Source: UBA3537 sp045561735
GTDB taxonomy: Bacteria; Bacteroidota; Bacteroidia; Flavobacteriales; Flavobacteriaceae
Assembly (NCBI GenBank): GCA_045561735.1
Contig: JBJKXC010000019.1
Coordinates: 21,731 to 85,730, forward strand
Length of the DNA stretch: 64,000 nt
Direction of reading: 5' to 3'
Shown here piece after piece: positions 43,359 through 51,755 of the stretch. How positions within the stretch are numbered: position 1 is the stretch's first letter; every line of letters starts with the position of its first letter. Both the position numbers and the translations under genes were made by a program. Under the pieces are notes generated by a model that had not been told where the DNA came from, did no database searches, and saw nothing but the letters and a program-made list of their open reading frames with translations.

Positions 43359-43477
43359 CATCTCTACTCCAAAATTTGAGCTATTTAATATCAGAAAAAT
43401 CTATAATTCATAATAACTGATTAAGTTTATATTTAAAAAACATTATATTTAAATTTTAAAAATTAAAATTAAAAATT

Positions 43478-43885
43478 ATGAAAAAGATATTTTACATTTT
43501 ATTCGCATCCACTATTATTTGTTCATGCAGTAGTGGTAGTGATAGTGATAGTACAACATTAAATCAAGATTTAGTTGGATCCTGGTATGGGACTTCGGTT
43601 GATCTTAGTGATGCAACTTATACTGAAGTCGATCTTGACCTTGATGCTGATGGTTATGGTTTTGTGACTTTTGACTATTATGACGCATTTGATAATTATG
43701 AATCAACAAATGATTATGATATTTTATGGGAATCCACAGACTCTACCCTCACTCTACATTATTATGATTTAGATGTTCAAGAGGCTGCAGTTGACACAGA
43801 AATTCATACTTATGTGTTTATTGATAATGACACACTTGAAATTACTGAAGACGACGGCGATGTTACTATAATGTATCGTTATTAA
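43478..43885 (+). CDS. Hypothetical lipocalin-like lipoprotein
   Basis: A 135-residue protein with a lipoprotein signal (TIICSCSSGS). The mature domain is very acidic, opens with DLVGSWYGTSVDL and alternates beta strands, resembling the lipocalin-like or DUF5004-type lipoproteins of Bacteroidota. Function unknown. It opens the accessory-looking segment and is followed by a strong palindromic terminator. Confidence 0.75.
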   Translation: MKKIFYILFASTIICSCSSGSDSDSTTLNQDLVGSWYGTSVDLSDATYTEVDLDLDADGYGFVTFDYYDAFDNYESTNDYDILWESTDSTLTLHYYDLDVQEAAVDTEIHTYVFIDNDTLEITEDDGDVTIMYRY

Positions 43886-43917
43886 CTTATAAGATTTTAA
43901 GTATCAGAAATAAAAAA

Positions 43918-43949
43918 ATCCCTAAGAATAATTAATTATTCTTAGGGAT
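43918..43949. terminator. Perfect 32-bp palindromic terminator between convergent genes
   Basis: A fully self-complementary stretch from 43918 to 43949 (ATCCCTAAGAATAATT and its reverse complement), preceded by seven As and followed by AAATTTT. It can end both the lipoprotein gene and the serine hydrolase gene. Confidence 0.8.
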
Positions 43950-43996
43950 AAATTTTGAACTAAACTTATAAAGTTTAGAACTATGGAAGTATTTTT

Positions 43997-45241
43997 TTAT
44001 TGTGATTTGATCCATGAATATGATACTTTTTTTAATCCTGCTGGGATTGAAAAATCAAATTCAATAGCTCTTGACATAAAAAGCCCATAGATTTTATTTT
44101 CAGGATCAATCCAAAAATGTGTGTTATGATAACCACTCCAACCGTAGGAACCCAAACCTGCCCCAGTTCCGTCAACTTCCGGGTCTTCAAGCACTGAAAA
44201 TGTAAATCCTACATAGTATCCAGCCAAGTCTGGGAAAACTCCTGGTTCATTTGGATCAGGGTAGCCATTGGTGTATTTAGCCGTCATAATATCAATACTT
44301 TCACTTGATAAAATTCTTCCGTCTTTATAAACACCGTCATTTACTAACATCTCGCAAAACTTTGAAAAATCGTTCATTGTTGAAACAAGGCCTTCCCCAC
44401 CAAAATGCGCTTTATTGCTATATAAGTATGAATAACCATCCAAAGCTACAGTATAACCGTCTAAATTATATTCTGTTTGATTGAAAACCGAATTAGGCTT
44501 AATATTAACTCTTAAAGGTTGAAGTTTTGACCTTTCATTGGCTAAAAGATGAAATTTAGTGTCACTCATTCCCAACTTGTCAAAAATATTATCTTTTAAA
44601 AATTCATAGAAACTTTTACCTGAAAGAACCTCAATTAATCTTCCTAAAATGGCTTGGTTTAAACCATAAGCGTACATCGATCCTGGTTCAAACTCAAGTG
44701 GTTGTTGAGCAACTGCTTTAGAAAATTCATCCAAGTTGTTAAATCTTGAGGTATTGATATATTTAGGATATAGACTTTTGTGGGTTCCAGTAAGCCAATT
44801 TTCTCCATTTTCAAGATAATAGACATATCCAGATCTATGTGTCAAAAGATCAATTATTCTTAATGGGTTTTTACATGGGTAAATCCCATCAGTCCCTTTG
44901 CATTTTATATTTTCAAATTCTGGAAGATATTTGTGAAGAGGATCTTCTAATCTGAAAAGCTCTTTTTCATGTAAAATCATTGCTGCAACAGTAGTAACTG
45001 TTTTAGTCATTGAGTGTATGGCAAAAATTGTGTTTTCGTCGATATCCTTGTCACCTTTTGCATTAGAGTTTATAATTTTGTCATAAACAATATCACCATC
45101 TTTAAATAATTTAAAAACATTTGATCCTGTAGTTCCATTATCAACCAAAGATTGTTGGAATTTCACGATTGGATTAGAAAGGTTTTTAACACATGAACAG
45201 TTAAAAAGGAATATAGTAGAAAATAAGAGTAGTTTTTTCAT
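43997..45241 (-). CDS. Serine hydrolase, class C beta-lactamase-like lipoprotein
   Basis: A 414-residue protein with lipoprotein signal (FLFNCSC) and the serine beta-lactamase/DD-peptidase fold. The SxxK nucleophile motif is SMTK near residue 77, the YxN-like region is YAYGLN, and the C-terminal strand contains HFWIDPENKIYG. Many such proteins are esterases or D-peptidases rather than resistance enzymes. It is transcribed alone. Confidence 0.85.
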   Translation of the reverse strand: MKKLLLFSTIFLFNCSCVKNLSNPIVKFQQSLVDNGTTGSNVFKLFKDGDIVYDKIINSNAKGDKDIDENTIFAIHSMTKTVTTVAAMILHEKELFRLEDPLHKYLPEFENIKCKGTDGIYPCKNPLRIIDLLTHRSGYVYYLENGENWLTGTHKSLYPKYINTSRFNNLDEFSKAVAQQPLEFEPGSMYAYGLNQAILGRLIEVLSGKSFYEFLKDNIFDKLGMSDTKFHLLANERSKLQPLRVNIKPNSVFNQTEYNLDGYTVALDGYSYLYSNKAHFGGEGLVSTMNDFSKFCEMLVNDGVYKDGRILSSESIDIMTAKYTNGYPDPNEPGVFPDLAGYYVGFTFSVLEDPEVDGTGAGLGSYGWSGYHNTHFWIDPENKIYGLFMSRAIEFDFSIPAGLKKVSYSWIKSQ

Positions 45242-45376
45242 TAGTTAGTTTTAGAAACTTAAATATAAAAAAATATCTGAAAAAATAAATTATAATTCTT
45301 CTTCAGAAAATGTAACCTTTGATTCATTGTTTATTAAAAATCAAATAAGACTTAGTTATGGGTGCAAGTTTAATAT

Positions 45377-45404
45377 AAAAGACTGCCTAACTAGACAGTC
45401 TTTT
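45377..45404 (-). terminator. Hairpin terminator after the 230-residue gene
   Basis: A nine-bp stem AAAAGACTG/CAGTCTTTT with a ten-base loop, ending in Ts on the minus strand, 46 bases past the stop codon. It is closely similar to the hairpin following tRNA-Arg at 47771-47800. Confidence 0.7.
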
Positions 45405-45450
45405 AAGATATAGTCCAAACTTTCGAAAGTTCGAAATTTTTGAGTAACCT

Positions 45451-46143
45451 CTACTCTTTACTACTTATAATTTTTAATGAAAAATCTTTGATTAATTCAT
45501 AACCACCCCTTTCGGCTAATAATTCTACAAATCGATTGTTTTTTTCCATTTTATCATATAGCATAAGATGATCTACCGTGTCTTTTCCTGTCAACCCCAC
45601 CCAGTGAGTCGCTCCACTTGGCATGCCGATGTCATAAGTCCCAAACCCTACTACACGATCATTAAACTCTTCTTTGAATTCATCAACAATTTTATCGTGT
45701 GCAACTTTAAAAGCAGCTGGATCTTCAGGGATAATATCCCAAATGTGGACTTCTGGATTGGTTTCTAGGTTACCTTCTTTCCAACTAATCATTCTACCTG
45801 AAGTTGAAATTCCCCAGTCTTCAATGTAATTGCCCATTTTTGCCCAAAAGGCAGCATTTTTATCTGAGGCCCAAAACTCATCAGCAATCATTTTTTCTCC
45901 AAGAGTGTATAAAAATACCAATCGATGCGTCATACCATTGCTGTCACCTCCAGTGAATCTTTCTAAAACAATTGCACCTTTATTCATTTCAACGTCCTCA
46001 AAAACCTCTTCAAAAGCTTCTTTAATATCTTTTTGTGTGAACGGTTTTACTTTAACTTCTATGGCAGAAAAGGCCATAGTTTGCGAATTCATCCATTGAG
46101 TTGAAAAACAAAACAATAGAAAAATTATAAATACTTTTTTCAT
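45451..46143 (-). CDS. Hypothetical exported protein
   Basis: A 230-residue protein with a signal peptide (1-20, cleavage near MNSQ). The mature part appears to have two related halves, each with FE-rich helices after a beta strand, which resembles a tandem dimeric alpha-beta-barrel (ABM-like) fold; this is only a visual impression. No catalytic motif and no T9SS tail are seen. Function unknown. Confidence 0.72.
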   Translation of the reverse strand: MKKVFIIFLLFCFSTQWMNSQTMAFSAIEVKVKPFTQKDIKEAFEEVFEDVEMNKGAIVLERFTGGDSNGMTHRLVFLYTLGEKMIADEFWASDKNAAFWAKMGNYIEDWGISTSGRMISWKEGNLETNPEVHIWDIIPEDPAAFKVAHDKIVDEFKEEFNDRVVGFGTYDIGMPSGATHWVGLTGKDTVDHLMLYDKMEKNNRFVELLAERGGYELIKDFSLKIISSKE

Positions 46144-46570
46144 GCTTATTTGATTTTAAATTATTATGAAAATCTACAAAAAAAACCTTGCATAAAAAAC
46201 TAATAATCAAAATTTAAAGATTATTTAATACACTACCAATAAAAGTATAACATCTATATCTGTCATTATGTAAGAATGTAATAGAAAAAACGGATATTTC
46301 AAGCAAATTCACTTAATTAAAATTTAGTGCTTCGAACCAGTCTGTTTTAAGAAGTCAAACTATAAAGTTTGAACCCCAAAAGTGAACGCTATTTTTAATT
46401 CAATTCCAATTTTATCCAAGGAAATTTAAAATATAAAAATGGAGAACCAATCCCTTTAAGTCAATTCTTCGATTTAGAGATATTAACTTCTCAAAGTTTG
46501 AACTTTTTATGATTTTTTTTTTGAAATATTTATTATTATTGTAATAAAGTTTTCCCACAATAATTATCAT
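46144..46570. other. 427-base intergenic region with repeat fragment and coding-like relic
   Basis: A very AT-rich gap between divergent genes. It contains a partial copy of the local repeat at about 46333-46373 and an open stretch 46399-46512 that reads as protein-like sequence without a start codon (see findings). No tRNA or clear promoter was recognised. Confidence 0.6.
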
Positions 46571-47737
46571 ATGAAAAATCTATTATCTTACTTATTTTTT
46601 GCTTCATCACTATATTTTTTTGATTTTAATTCTCAAACTCAAGAAACTCGTACCACGAATTTTGATGGCAACAGTCGAGAATACATAATATATATTCCCT
46701 CAAGTTATGATGGATCTATTGAATTTCCATTAATGTTTAATTTTCATGGTGGAGGTGGTTTATCAAGTGATTTTATGAATTTTTATAATGATATGAGGCC
46801 ATTAGCTGATGCAGCTGGCTTCATAGCTGTTTACCCTCAAGCAGCTATTGATCCTGTGGACGGTAGCTATGCTTGGCTACATAAAGCACCTACTTCTCAC
46901 AATGATATTTTCTTTATTGAAGCAATTATTGATACTTTGAGCAGTGAATTTTTAATTGATAATGATAGAGTTTATGCTTGTGGTTATTCTGAGGGAGGGA
47001 TCTTTTCATATGAGCTTGCTTGTAGATTAAACAACAGAATAGCAGCAATATCTTCTGTTTCTGGTAGCATGCTTGAAGATTCATTTAGGAACAGTTATTA
47101 TGACTTAGATTTTTGCTCTCCTGTTCATCCTACAGCTGTCCTTTTAATACCTGGCACAGCAGATTCTAACCCTCACTCTTCATACAATGGATTTCCACCA
47201 TATTATATGTCAGTTGAAGAAATCACGACGTATTGGTCAAATTATAACAATACAGATATTAATCCAATAATTAATCAATTGCCAAACACGAATTTATTAG
47301 ATGGAAGTTATGTTGAACAAAGAATTTGGGAAAATGGAGATAATTGTTCAAGAATAGAAGAATTAAAAGTAATTGGAGGAGATCATGATTGGCCAGGGGC
47401 ATTTGGAAATATGGATATAGATGCTACTAGTCGCATATGGGATTTTGTGTCACAATTTAACATTAATGGATTAATTGAATGTGAATCACTTTCAACAAAT
47501 CAACAAATAAACAAATCAAATGAATATTTAGTATATCCAAATCCAACAACTAATGAATTAGTATTAAATTATGATAAGGTTTATCAAATAGAAGTATTCG
47601 ATTTATCTGGCAATAAAGTGATGGGATTTAAAGGCAACTCTATTAATTTTGAGCATCTTTCAAGTGCCACCTATATTGTGAATGCTATTGATTTAGAAAC
47701 AAAGGAAAGTTTGAGTTATAGGGTAATTAAAAAATAA
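46571..47737 (+). CDS. T9SS-exported PHB depolymerase-family esterase
   Basis: A 388-residue secreted alpha/beta hydrolase. Signal peptide 1-22; oxyanion region FNFHGGGG; nucleophile motif CGYSEGG (Ser about residue 141), then PGTADSNPHSS and GGDHDWPG supplying the Asp and His. The family includes polyhydroxybutyrate depolymerases and feruloyl/acetyl-xylan esterases, so the polymer substrate is uncertain. The last 75 residues form a T9SS type A sorting domain (VYPNPTTNELVLNY). It sits in the accessory-looking block beside tRNA-Arg. Confidence 0.88.
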   Translation: MKNLLSYLFFASSLYFFDFNSQTQETRTTNFDGNSREYIIYIPSSYDGSIEFPLMFNFHGGGGLSSDFMNFYNDMRPLADAAGFIAVYPQAAIDPVDGSYAWLHKAPTSHNDIFFIEAIIDTLSSEFLIDNDRVYACGYSEGGIFSYELACRLNNRIAAISSVSGSMLEDSFRNSYYDLDFCSPVHPTAVLLIPGTADSNPHSSYNGFPPYYMSVEEITTYWSNYNNTDINPIINQLPNTNLLDGSYVEQRIWENGDNCSRIEELKVIGGDHDWPGAFGNMDIDATSRIWDFVSQFNINGLIECESLSTNQQINKSNEYLVYPNPTTNELVLNYDKVYQIEVFDLSGNKVMGFKGNSINFEHLSSATYIVNAIDLETKESLSYRVIKK

Positions 47738-47770
47738 TATAAGTTGCACAAGTAGGTGCACGCAAAAATA

Positions 47771-47800
47771 AAAAAGACCGCCTATAAAGACAGTCTTTTA
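47771..47800 (-). terminator. Terminator of tRNA-Arg
   Basis: Imperfect hairpin AAAAGACCG/CAGTCTTTT (one mismatch) starting six bases after the mature tRNA 3' end on the minus strand and ending in a T run. Confidence 0.7.
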
Positions 47801-47805
47801 AGAAG

Positions 47806-47879
47806 TGACCTCGACAGGATTCAAACCTGTAACCTCTTGAGCCGTAATCAAGTGCACTATTCAGTTATGCTACGAGGCC
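47806..47879 (-). tRNA. tRNA-Arg (anticodon ACG) with A19-U56 elbow
   Basis: A 74-base cloverleaf: acceptor GGCCTCG/CGAGGTC (one G-U), D stem GCAT/GTGC, anticodon stem CTTGA/TCAAG around TTACGGC, and T arm ACAGG-TTTGAAT-CCTGT, with discriminator A. The usual G19 is A and the usual C56 is U, which preserves base pairing at the D-loop/T-loop contact. CCA is not encoded. A Bacteroidota promoter precedes it. Confidence 0.9.
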
Positions 47880-47891
47880 TTTGGAAAGGTG

Positions 47892-47920
47892 CAAATATAA
47901 CTCATTAATTTTTTCAGCAA
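47892..47920 (-). promoter_or_regulatory. Promoter of tRNA-Arg
   Basis: On the minus strand: TTG (47918-47920), 18 bases, TATATTTG (47892-47899). It ends 12 bases before the mature tRNA. Confidence 0.75.
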
Positions 47921-47948
47921 AAGAATTTCACTTCAAATTCAAATATCT

Positions 47949-47956
47949 TAAATTTG
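47949..47956 (+). promoter_or_regulatory. -7 box of the persulfide dioxygenase-like gene
   Basis: TAAATTTG, matching TAnnTTTG, 16 bases before the start codon; TTC occupies the -33 position. Confidence 0.45.
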
Positions 47957-47972
47957 TATAAATACATCTTCA

Positions 47973-49373
47973 ATGATAATTGAACAAATTTACACCAAAT
48001 GTCTTGCACAAGGCGCTTACTACATCGAATCTAACGGAGAGGCGGCGGTGATAGATCCTTTAAGGGAGCCCACCCCCTACATTGAACGCGCCAAAAAAAA
48101 CAAGGTAAAAATCAAATATATTTTTGAAACTCACATCCACGCCGATTTTGTTTCTGGTCACTTAGATTTGGCAAAAAAAACAGCGGCGACCATTGTTTTT
48201 GGCCCCAACGCAAACACCCACTATGATTGTTACAATGCGGTAGATGGAGAGACCTTTAAAATTGGAAGCTTGACACTGAAAGTGATTCACACACCAGGTC
48301 ATACGCTCGAGTCCGTGAGCTATTTATTGATAGATGCCAACGGAAAAAATCATGCACTTTTCTCTGGAGATACACTTTTCCTTGGGGATGTTGGAATTCC
48401 CGATGTAGCTCAACAATACAAAGACCTTAGTAAAGAAAAGTTAGCAGAAATGCTATTTGAATCCTTGCGTTTTAAAATCATGCCTCTTGAAGATAATATT
48501 ATTCTTTATCCTGCACATGGTGCTGGTTCTGCCTGTGGCAAAAACATGAGTAAAGAAACCTTTGGGAAACTTGGAGATCAAAAAAGCTCTAATTATGCGC
48601 TGCGCTCTGATATGACTAAAGAAGAATTTGTCAGTGAAGTTCTAAAGGGTATTGGTTCACCGCCTCCCTATTTTATTGAAAATATTTCTCTAAATAAAAC
48701 AGGTTATACTGACCTTGATGTAATTTTATCAAAGAGCAACACTACCCTTTCCGTTCAATTGTTTGAGGAATTAATACAAAAAAAAGAAACCTTAGTTTTA
48801 GACGTAAGAACCCAACAAGAATTTGTAAAAAGTCACATTCCTGGAGCACTTTTTATTGGTCTTAATGGTGATTTTGCTCCTTGGGTTGGAGCGCTCATTT
48901 CAGACATCAATCAGCCTATTTTATTGGTGGTTCCAGAAGGTCGTTCCGAAGAAGCGATCAAAAGACTGGCCCGAGTTGGTTATGACAATAGCCTCGGCTA
49001 TCTGGAAGGTGGAATGTCAGCTTGGGTCCAGGCTGGGAAAACAACGGAGCAAATCAAATCCATATCAGTCAAAGAATTTGAACAGCGATTCAATACCAAG
49101 CCCATCGCGGTTTTAGACGTGCGAAAAGATGGAGAATACAACAGCATGCATTTAGAAGGGGCTAATGTACAACACCTTTCTTTGGATAGCATCCACCAAA
49201 AAATACAGGGAATTAAGAGTCAAAAAACTTACCATATCTATTGTGGTGGAGGGTACCGTTCGGTCATTGCGGCTTCTATTTTAAAAGCCAATGGATTTTC
49301 GAATATTATAGATATTGCGGGCGGTTTTGCAGCTCTTGAGAAAACACAACTACCGATGGTCAATGGGGTTTGA
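47973..49373 (+). CDS. MBL-fold persulfide dioxygenase-rhodanese fusion (CstB-like)
   Basis: 466 residues. The N-terminal metallo-beta-lactamase domain has the ETHIHADF iron-site motif, the later His in HTPGHTLES, and GDTLFLGDVG. It is followed by two rhodanese domains. The first (about 255-355) has PEGRSEEA where the active-site loop should be and lacks Cys; the second (about 360-466) keeps the catalytic Cys in IYCGGGYRS. This order (dioxygenase, pseudo-rhodanese, rhodanese) matches CstB, which oxidises persulfides and makes thiosulfate during sulfide detoxification. It is transcribed alone. Confidence 0.88.
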   Translation: MIIEQIYTKCLAQGAYYIESNGEAAVIDPLREPTPYIERAKKNKVKIKYIFETHIHADFVSGHLDLAKKTAATIVFGPNANTHYDCYNAVDGETFKIGSLTLKVIHTPGHTLESVSYLLIDANGKNHALFSGDTLFLGDVGIPDVAQQYKDLSKEKLAEMLFESLRFKIMPLEDNIILYPAHGAGSACGKNMSKETFGKLGDQKSSNYALRSDMTKEEFVSEVLKGIGSPPPYFIENISLNKTGYTDLDVILSKSNTTLSVQLFEELIQKKETLVLDVRTQQEFVKSHIPGALFIGLNGDFAPWVGALISDINQPILLVVPEGRSEEAIKRLARVGYDNSLGYLEGGMSAWVQAGKTTEQIKSISVKEFEQRFNTKPIAVLDVRKDGEYNSMHLEGANVQHLSLDSIHQKIQGIKSQKTYHIYCGGGYRSVIAASILKANGFSNIIDIAGGFAALEKTQLPMVNGV

Positions 49374-49401
49374 AACGCCTAGTAGAATCTTTAAAAATTT
49401 G

Positions 49402-49677
49402 CTATATAATTTCGGCATTCAGCCCTGCTTCAAGCAATTTAGAACAGCGAGGCTTCAGATCGTTGTAGGGACCTGTTTTGACGGTGCATTTCCCTTTGTA
49501 ATGGACAAGAATTGAACATTGCTCGGCTTGTTCATAACTGTGGTTACAAGTGGCCACCAAAGTTTCAATGACGTGGTCAAAAGTATTTACGTTATCATTA
49601 AACAATACAATCTCATTGAAATTATCATTTAAATTTGAAACATCAATTGCCTCTTTAACTTCTTCTTTTGCAGCCAT
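49402..49677 (-). CDS. clpS: ATP-dependent Clp protease adaptor ClpS
   Basis: A 91-residue adaptor with the core LFNDNVNTFDHVIETLVATCNHS, which contains the Asn-Asp substrate pocket for N-degron residues, and the ClpA-contact region after it. It delivers N-end-rule substrates to ClpAP. Last gene of a seven-gene minus-strand operon; its start overlaps the prmA stop by one base. Confidence 0.95.
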   Translation of the reverse strand: MAAKEEVKEAIDVSNLNDNFNEIVLFNDNVNTFDHVIETLVATCNHSYEQAEQCSILVHYKGKCTVKTGPYNDLKPRCSKLLEAGLNAEII

Positions 49678-50516
49678 TATTGTTTATTAAATTTTAGTGC
49701 CACCCAGTCGTTCCTAAAAATTTGCGCTTCAAAACTTAAATTACAATGCTTGCAGACCGCTTGGATTTTTGGGATGTCTTCTTTGTAAAACCCACTCAAA
49801 AATAAAAAACCATTTGCATTTAAACAAGTGGTATAAACAGGAATATCATTGAGAAGAATATTTCGGTTGATATTAGCAATGATGACATCAAATGTTTGAG
49901 CTTTTAACAAGCTTGCGTCTCCCTTCAAAACACGGATATTTTGACAAGAATTACGGCTAATGTTTTCGAGACTGTTTTGATAACACCATTCATTAATATC
50001 AATAGCCTCTACTGAGCTACTTCCTTTCTTTTCTGCTAAAATGGCCAAGACAGCCGTACCACATCCCATATCTAAAACAGATTTATTTTTTAAATCTATA
50101 TCCAACATAAACTGAATCATCATATGGGTGGTTTCATGATGTCCGGTTCCAAAACTCATTTTAGGTTCAATTACAATGTCAAATTCGTGATCCGCTGAAT
50201 CATGAAAAGGGGCTCTAATGCAACAACGCCCATCAACTGTAATGGGTTTAAAGTTGGCTTCCCATTGGGCATTCCAATTGACTTGTTCGATTTCTTCAAT
50301 ACGATATCTGATAGAGAATTCGTCGTTTTCTAAAATTTGTAAGGTTTCTAAAATACTGCTGTAATGGTCTTTTTTTTGAATGTATGCTGAAAGCCCCTTG
50401 GAAGTTTCAATAAAACTTTCAAAACCCACAACACCAAGCTCAGCCACGAGAATTTCATTACCAGGAACTAAGGGTGAAACCTCAAAATAATAAGCAATAT
50501 AAATCGGGGCAGTCAT
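49677..50516 (-). CDS. prmA: Ribosomal protein L11 methyltransferase
   Basis: A 279-residue class I methyltransferase with the PrmA linker (EQVNWNAQWEANFKPI), the PKMSFGTGHHETT segment, the SAM loop LDMGCGTAVLAILA and IIANINRNIL. It trimethylates L11. Located between tpiA and clpS in one operon. Confidence 0.95.
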   Translation of the reverse strand: MTAPIYIAYYFEVSPLVPGNEILVAELGVVGFESFIETSKGLSAYIQKKDHYSSILETLQILENDEFSIRYRIEEIEQVNWNAQWEANFKPITVDGRCCIRAPFHDSADHEFDIVIEPKMSFGTGHHETTHMMIQFMLDIDLKNKSVLDMGCGTAVLAILAEKKGSSSVEAIDINEWCYQNSLENISRNSCQNIRVLKGDASLLKAQTFDVIIANINRNILLNDIPVYTTCLNANGFLFLSGFYKEDIPKIQAVCKHCNLSFEAQIFRNDWVALKFNKQ

Positions 50517-50519
50517 ATG

Positions 50520-51269
50520 TTAAAACGCATTGACAATGGCAGTAAAGTGTTCTGCGTCAAGGGCAGCACCTCCAATCAAGCCTCCATCTACATCTGTTTT
50601 TGAAAAAATCTCTTCGGCATTGGAAGATTTAACACTTCCGCCATAAAGAATAGAAACAGAATCTGCGAGACTTTGTGCATAGGCATTGGCCAATGTTTTT
50701 CTTATGAAAGCATGCATGTCTTGTGCTTGGTCTGGTGTAGCAGTTTCACCTGTACCGATGGCCCAAACAGGCTCATAAGCCAAAACAATTTGACTCCAAG
50801 CAGCTTCAGGCAAATGAAAAAGCGCTTTTTTAATTTGACTTTCTACCACAGAATTTTGATTTCCCGACTTGCGGTCTTTTAATTCTTCTCCAAAACAAAA
50901 AATGACGCGCATGTCATGCGCCAAAGCGGTATCCACTTTTTTGGCCAGCAAATCATCCGATTCGTTAAAATAGAAGCGGCGTTCGCTGTGACCTAAAATA
51001 ACTGTTTCTACGCCTATACTTTTCAACATAGAGGCACTGACCTCACCGGTATAGGCACCGCTTTCCGCAAAGTGCATATTTTGAGCTGCCACTTTAATAG
51101 AACTTCCTTTGAGTGCGTTAATAGACGCCAAAAGATTGGTGAACGGCGGGGCTATAATAACCTCAGTATTAGATTGTTTGTGTTGAACAAGAAGTTTTGA
51201 AACCAATATTTCTGAGTCTACATAGTCATTATTCATTTTCCAGTTTCCAGCAACAATTTGTTTTCTCAT
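50520..51269 (-). CDS. tpiA: Triosephosphate isomerase
   Basis: A 249-residue TIM barrel with GNWKMNN at the N-terminus, the catalytic His in LGHSERR, the catalytic Glu in AYEPVWAIGTG, and the phosphate-binding YGGSVKSSNA and GGLIGGAAL. It interconverts DHAP and glyceraldehyde-3-phosphate. Its start overlaps the tlpA-like gene by four bases. Confidence 0.97.
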   Translation of the reverse strand: MRKQIVAGNWKMNNDYVDSEILVSKLLVQHKQSNTEVIIAPPFTNLLASINALKGSSIKVAAQNMHFAESGAYTGEVSASMLKSIGVETVILGHSERRFYFNESDDLLAKKVDTALAHDMRVIFCFGEELKDRKSGNQNSVVESQIKKALFHLPEAAWSQIVLAYEPVWAIGTGETATPDQAQDMHAFIRKTLANAYAQSLADSVSILYGGSVKSSNAEEIFSKTDVDGGLIGGAALDAEHFTAIVNAF

Positions 51270-51754
51270 TTTAAATATTTTGTTAAATTTTTATCGTATG
51301 TTTTAATTGCTCTGTATACGACTATATCGCCTTCCGGATTCACAATCATAAAGCGTGGAATCCAATCCAAGTCTAAAAATGTACCCATAGGACCTTTCCG
51401 ACCTGATGACATAAAATAATGATCGCCTTCAAGCGCATAGCGGCCAATTCCTTTTTTCCAAGCTTTTATGGATTTATCTAAAGACAGAAAAATATAAACC
51501 AGCTCTGGGTGTGCGGCTTGAAGTGCTTTTATTTGTGGAAGACTCTCTATACAATCCTTACACCAAGAAGCCCACACATCAATAAAAATCGTTTTTCCAA
51601 CATTTTGATCCAAAATGGTTTCAAAGGAAACGGAGTTGCCATCTAATGCTTCAAAGGTGTCAGCTAGGGCAGCCTCTGAGAAAGTTGTCTTAGGAGCCGA
51701 TTGACAATTCAAAAAAGTATTTATACAAAGGAAAATTAAGAAGGCTTTTTTCAT
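51266..51754 (-). CDS. TlpA-family thioredoxin-like lipoprotein
   Basis: A 162-residue envelope protein with a lipoprotein signal (TFLNCQSA, Cys about 17) and a thioredoxin fold with redox pair WCKDC in WASWCKDCIES. It is likely a periplasmic thiol-disulfide oxidoreductase. It lies two bases after the permease gene and overlaps tpiA by four, so it is in the same transcript. Confidence 0.88.
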   Translation of the reverse strand: MKKAFLIFLCINTFLNCQSAPKTTFSEAALADTFEALDGNSVSFETILDQNVGKTIFIDVWASWCKDCIESLPQIKALQAAHPELVYIFLSLDKSIKAWKKGIGRYALEGDHYFMSSGRKGPMGTFLDLDWIPRFMIVNPEGDIVVYRAIKTYDKNLTKYLK

Positions 51755-51755
51755 A

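Noticed and set aside
43997..45241. Serine hydrolase as an antibiotic-resistance beta-lactamase
   Set aside because: Motifs fit the wider beta-lactamase/esterase fold only; there is no evidence for drug hydrolysis.
45418..45470. Possible decayed tRNA 3' end after the 230-residue gene
   Set aside because: It shares short words with tRNA-Arg (AGAGGTTAC, TTCGAA), but no acceptable T arm or acceptor stem can be drawn and part of it is the coding end of the neighbouring gene.
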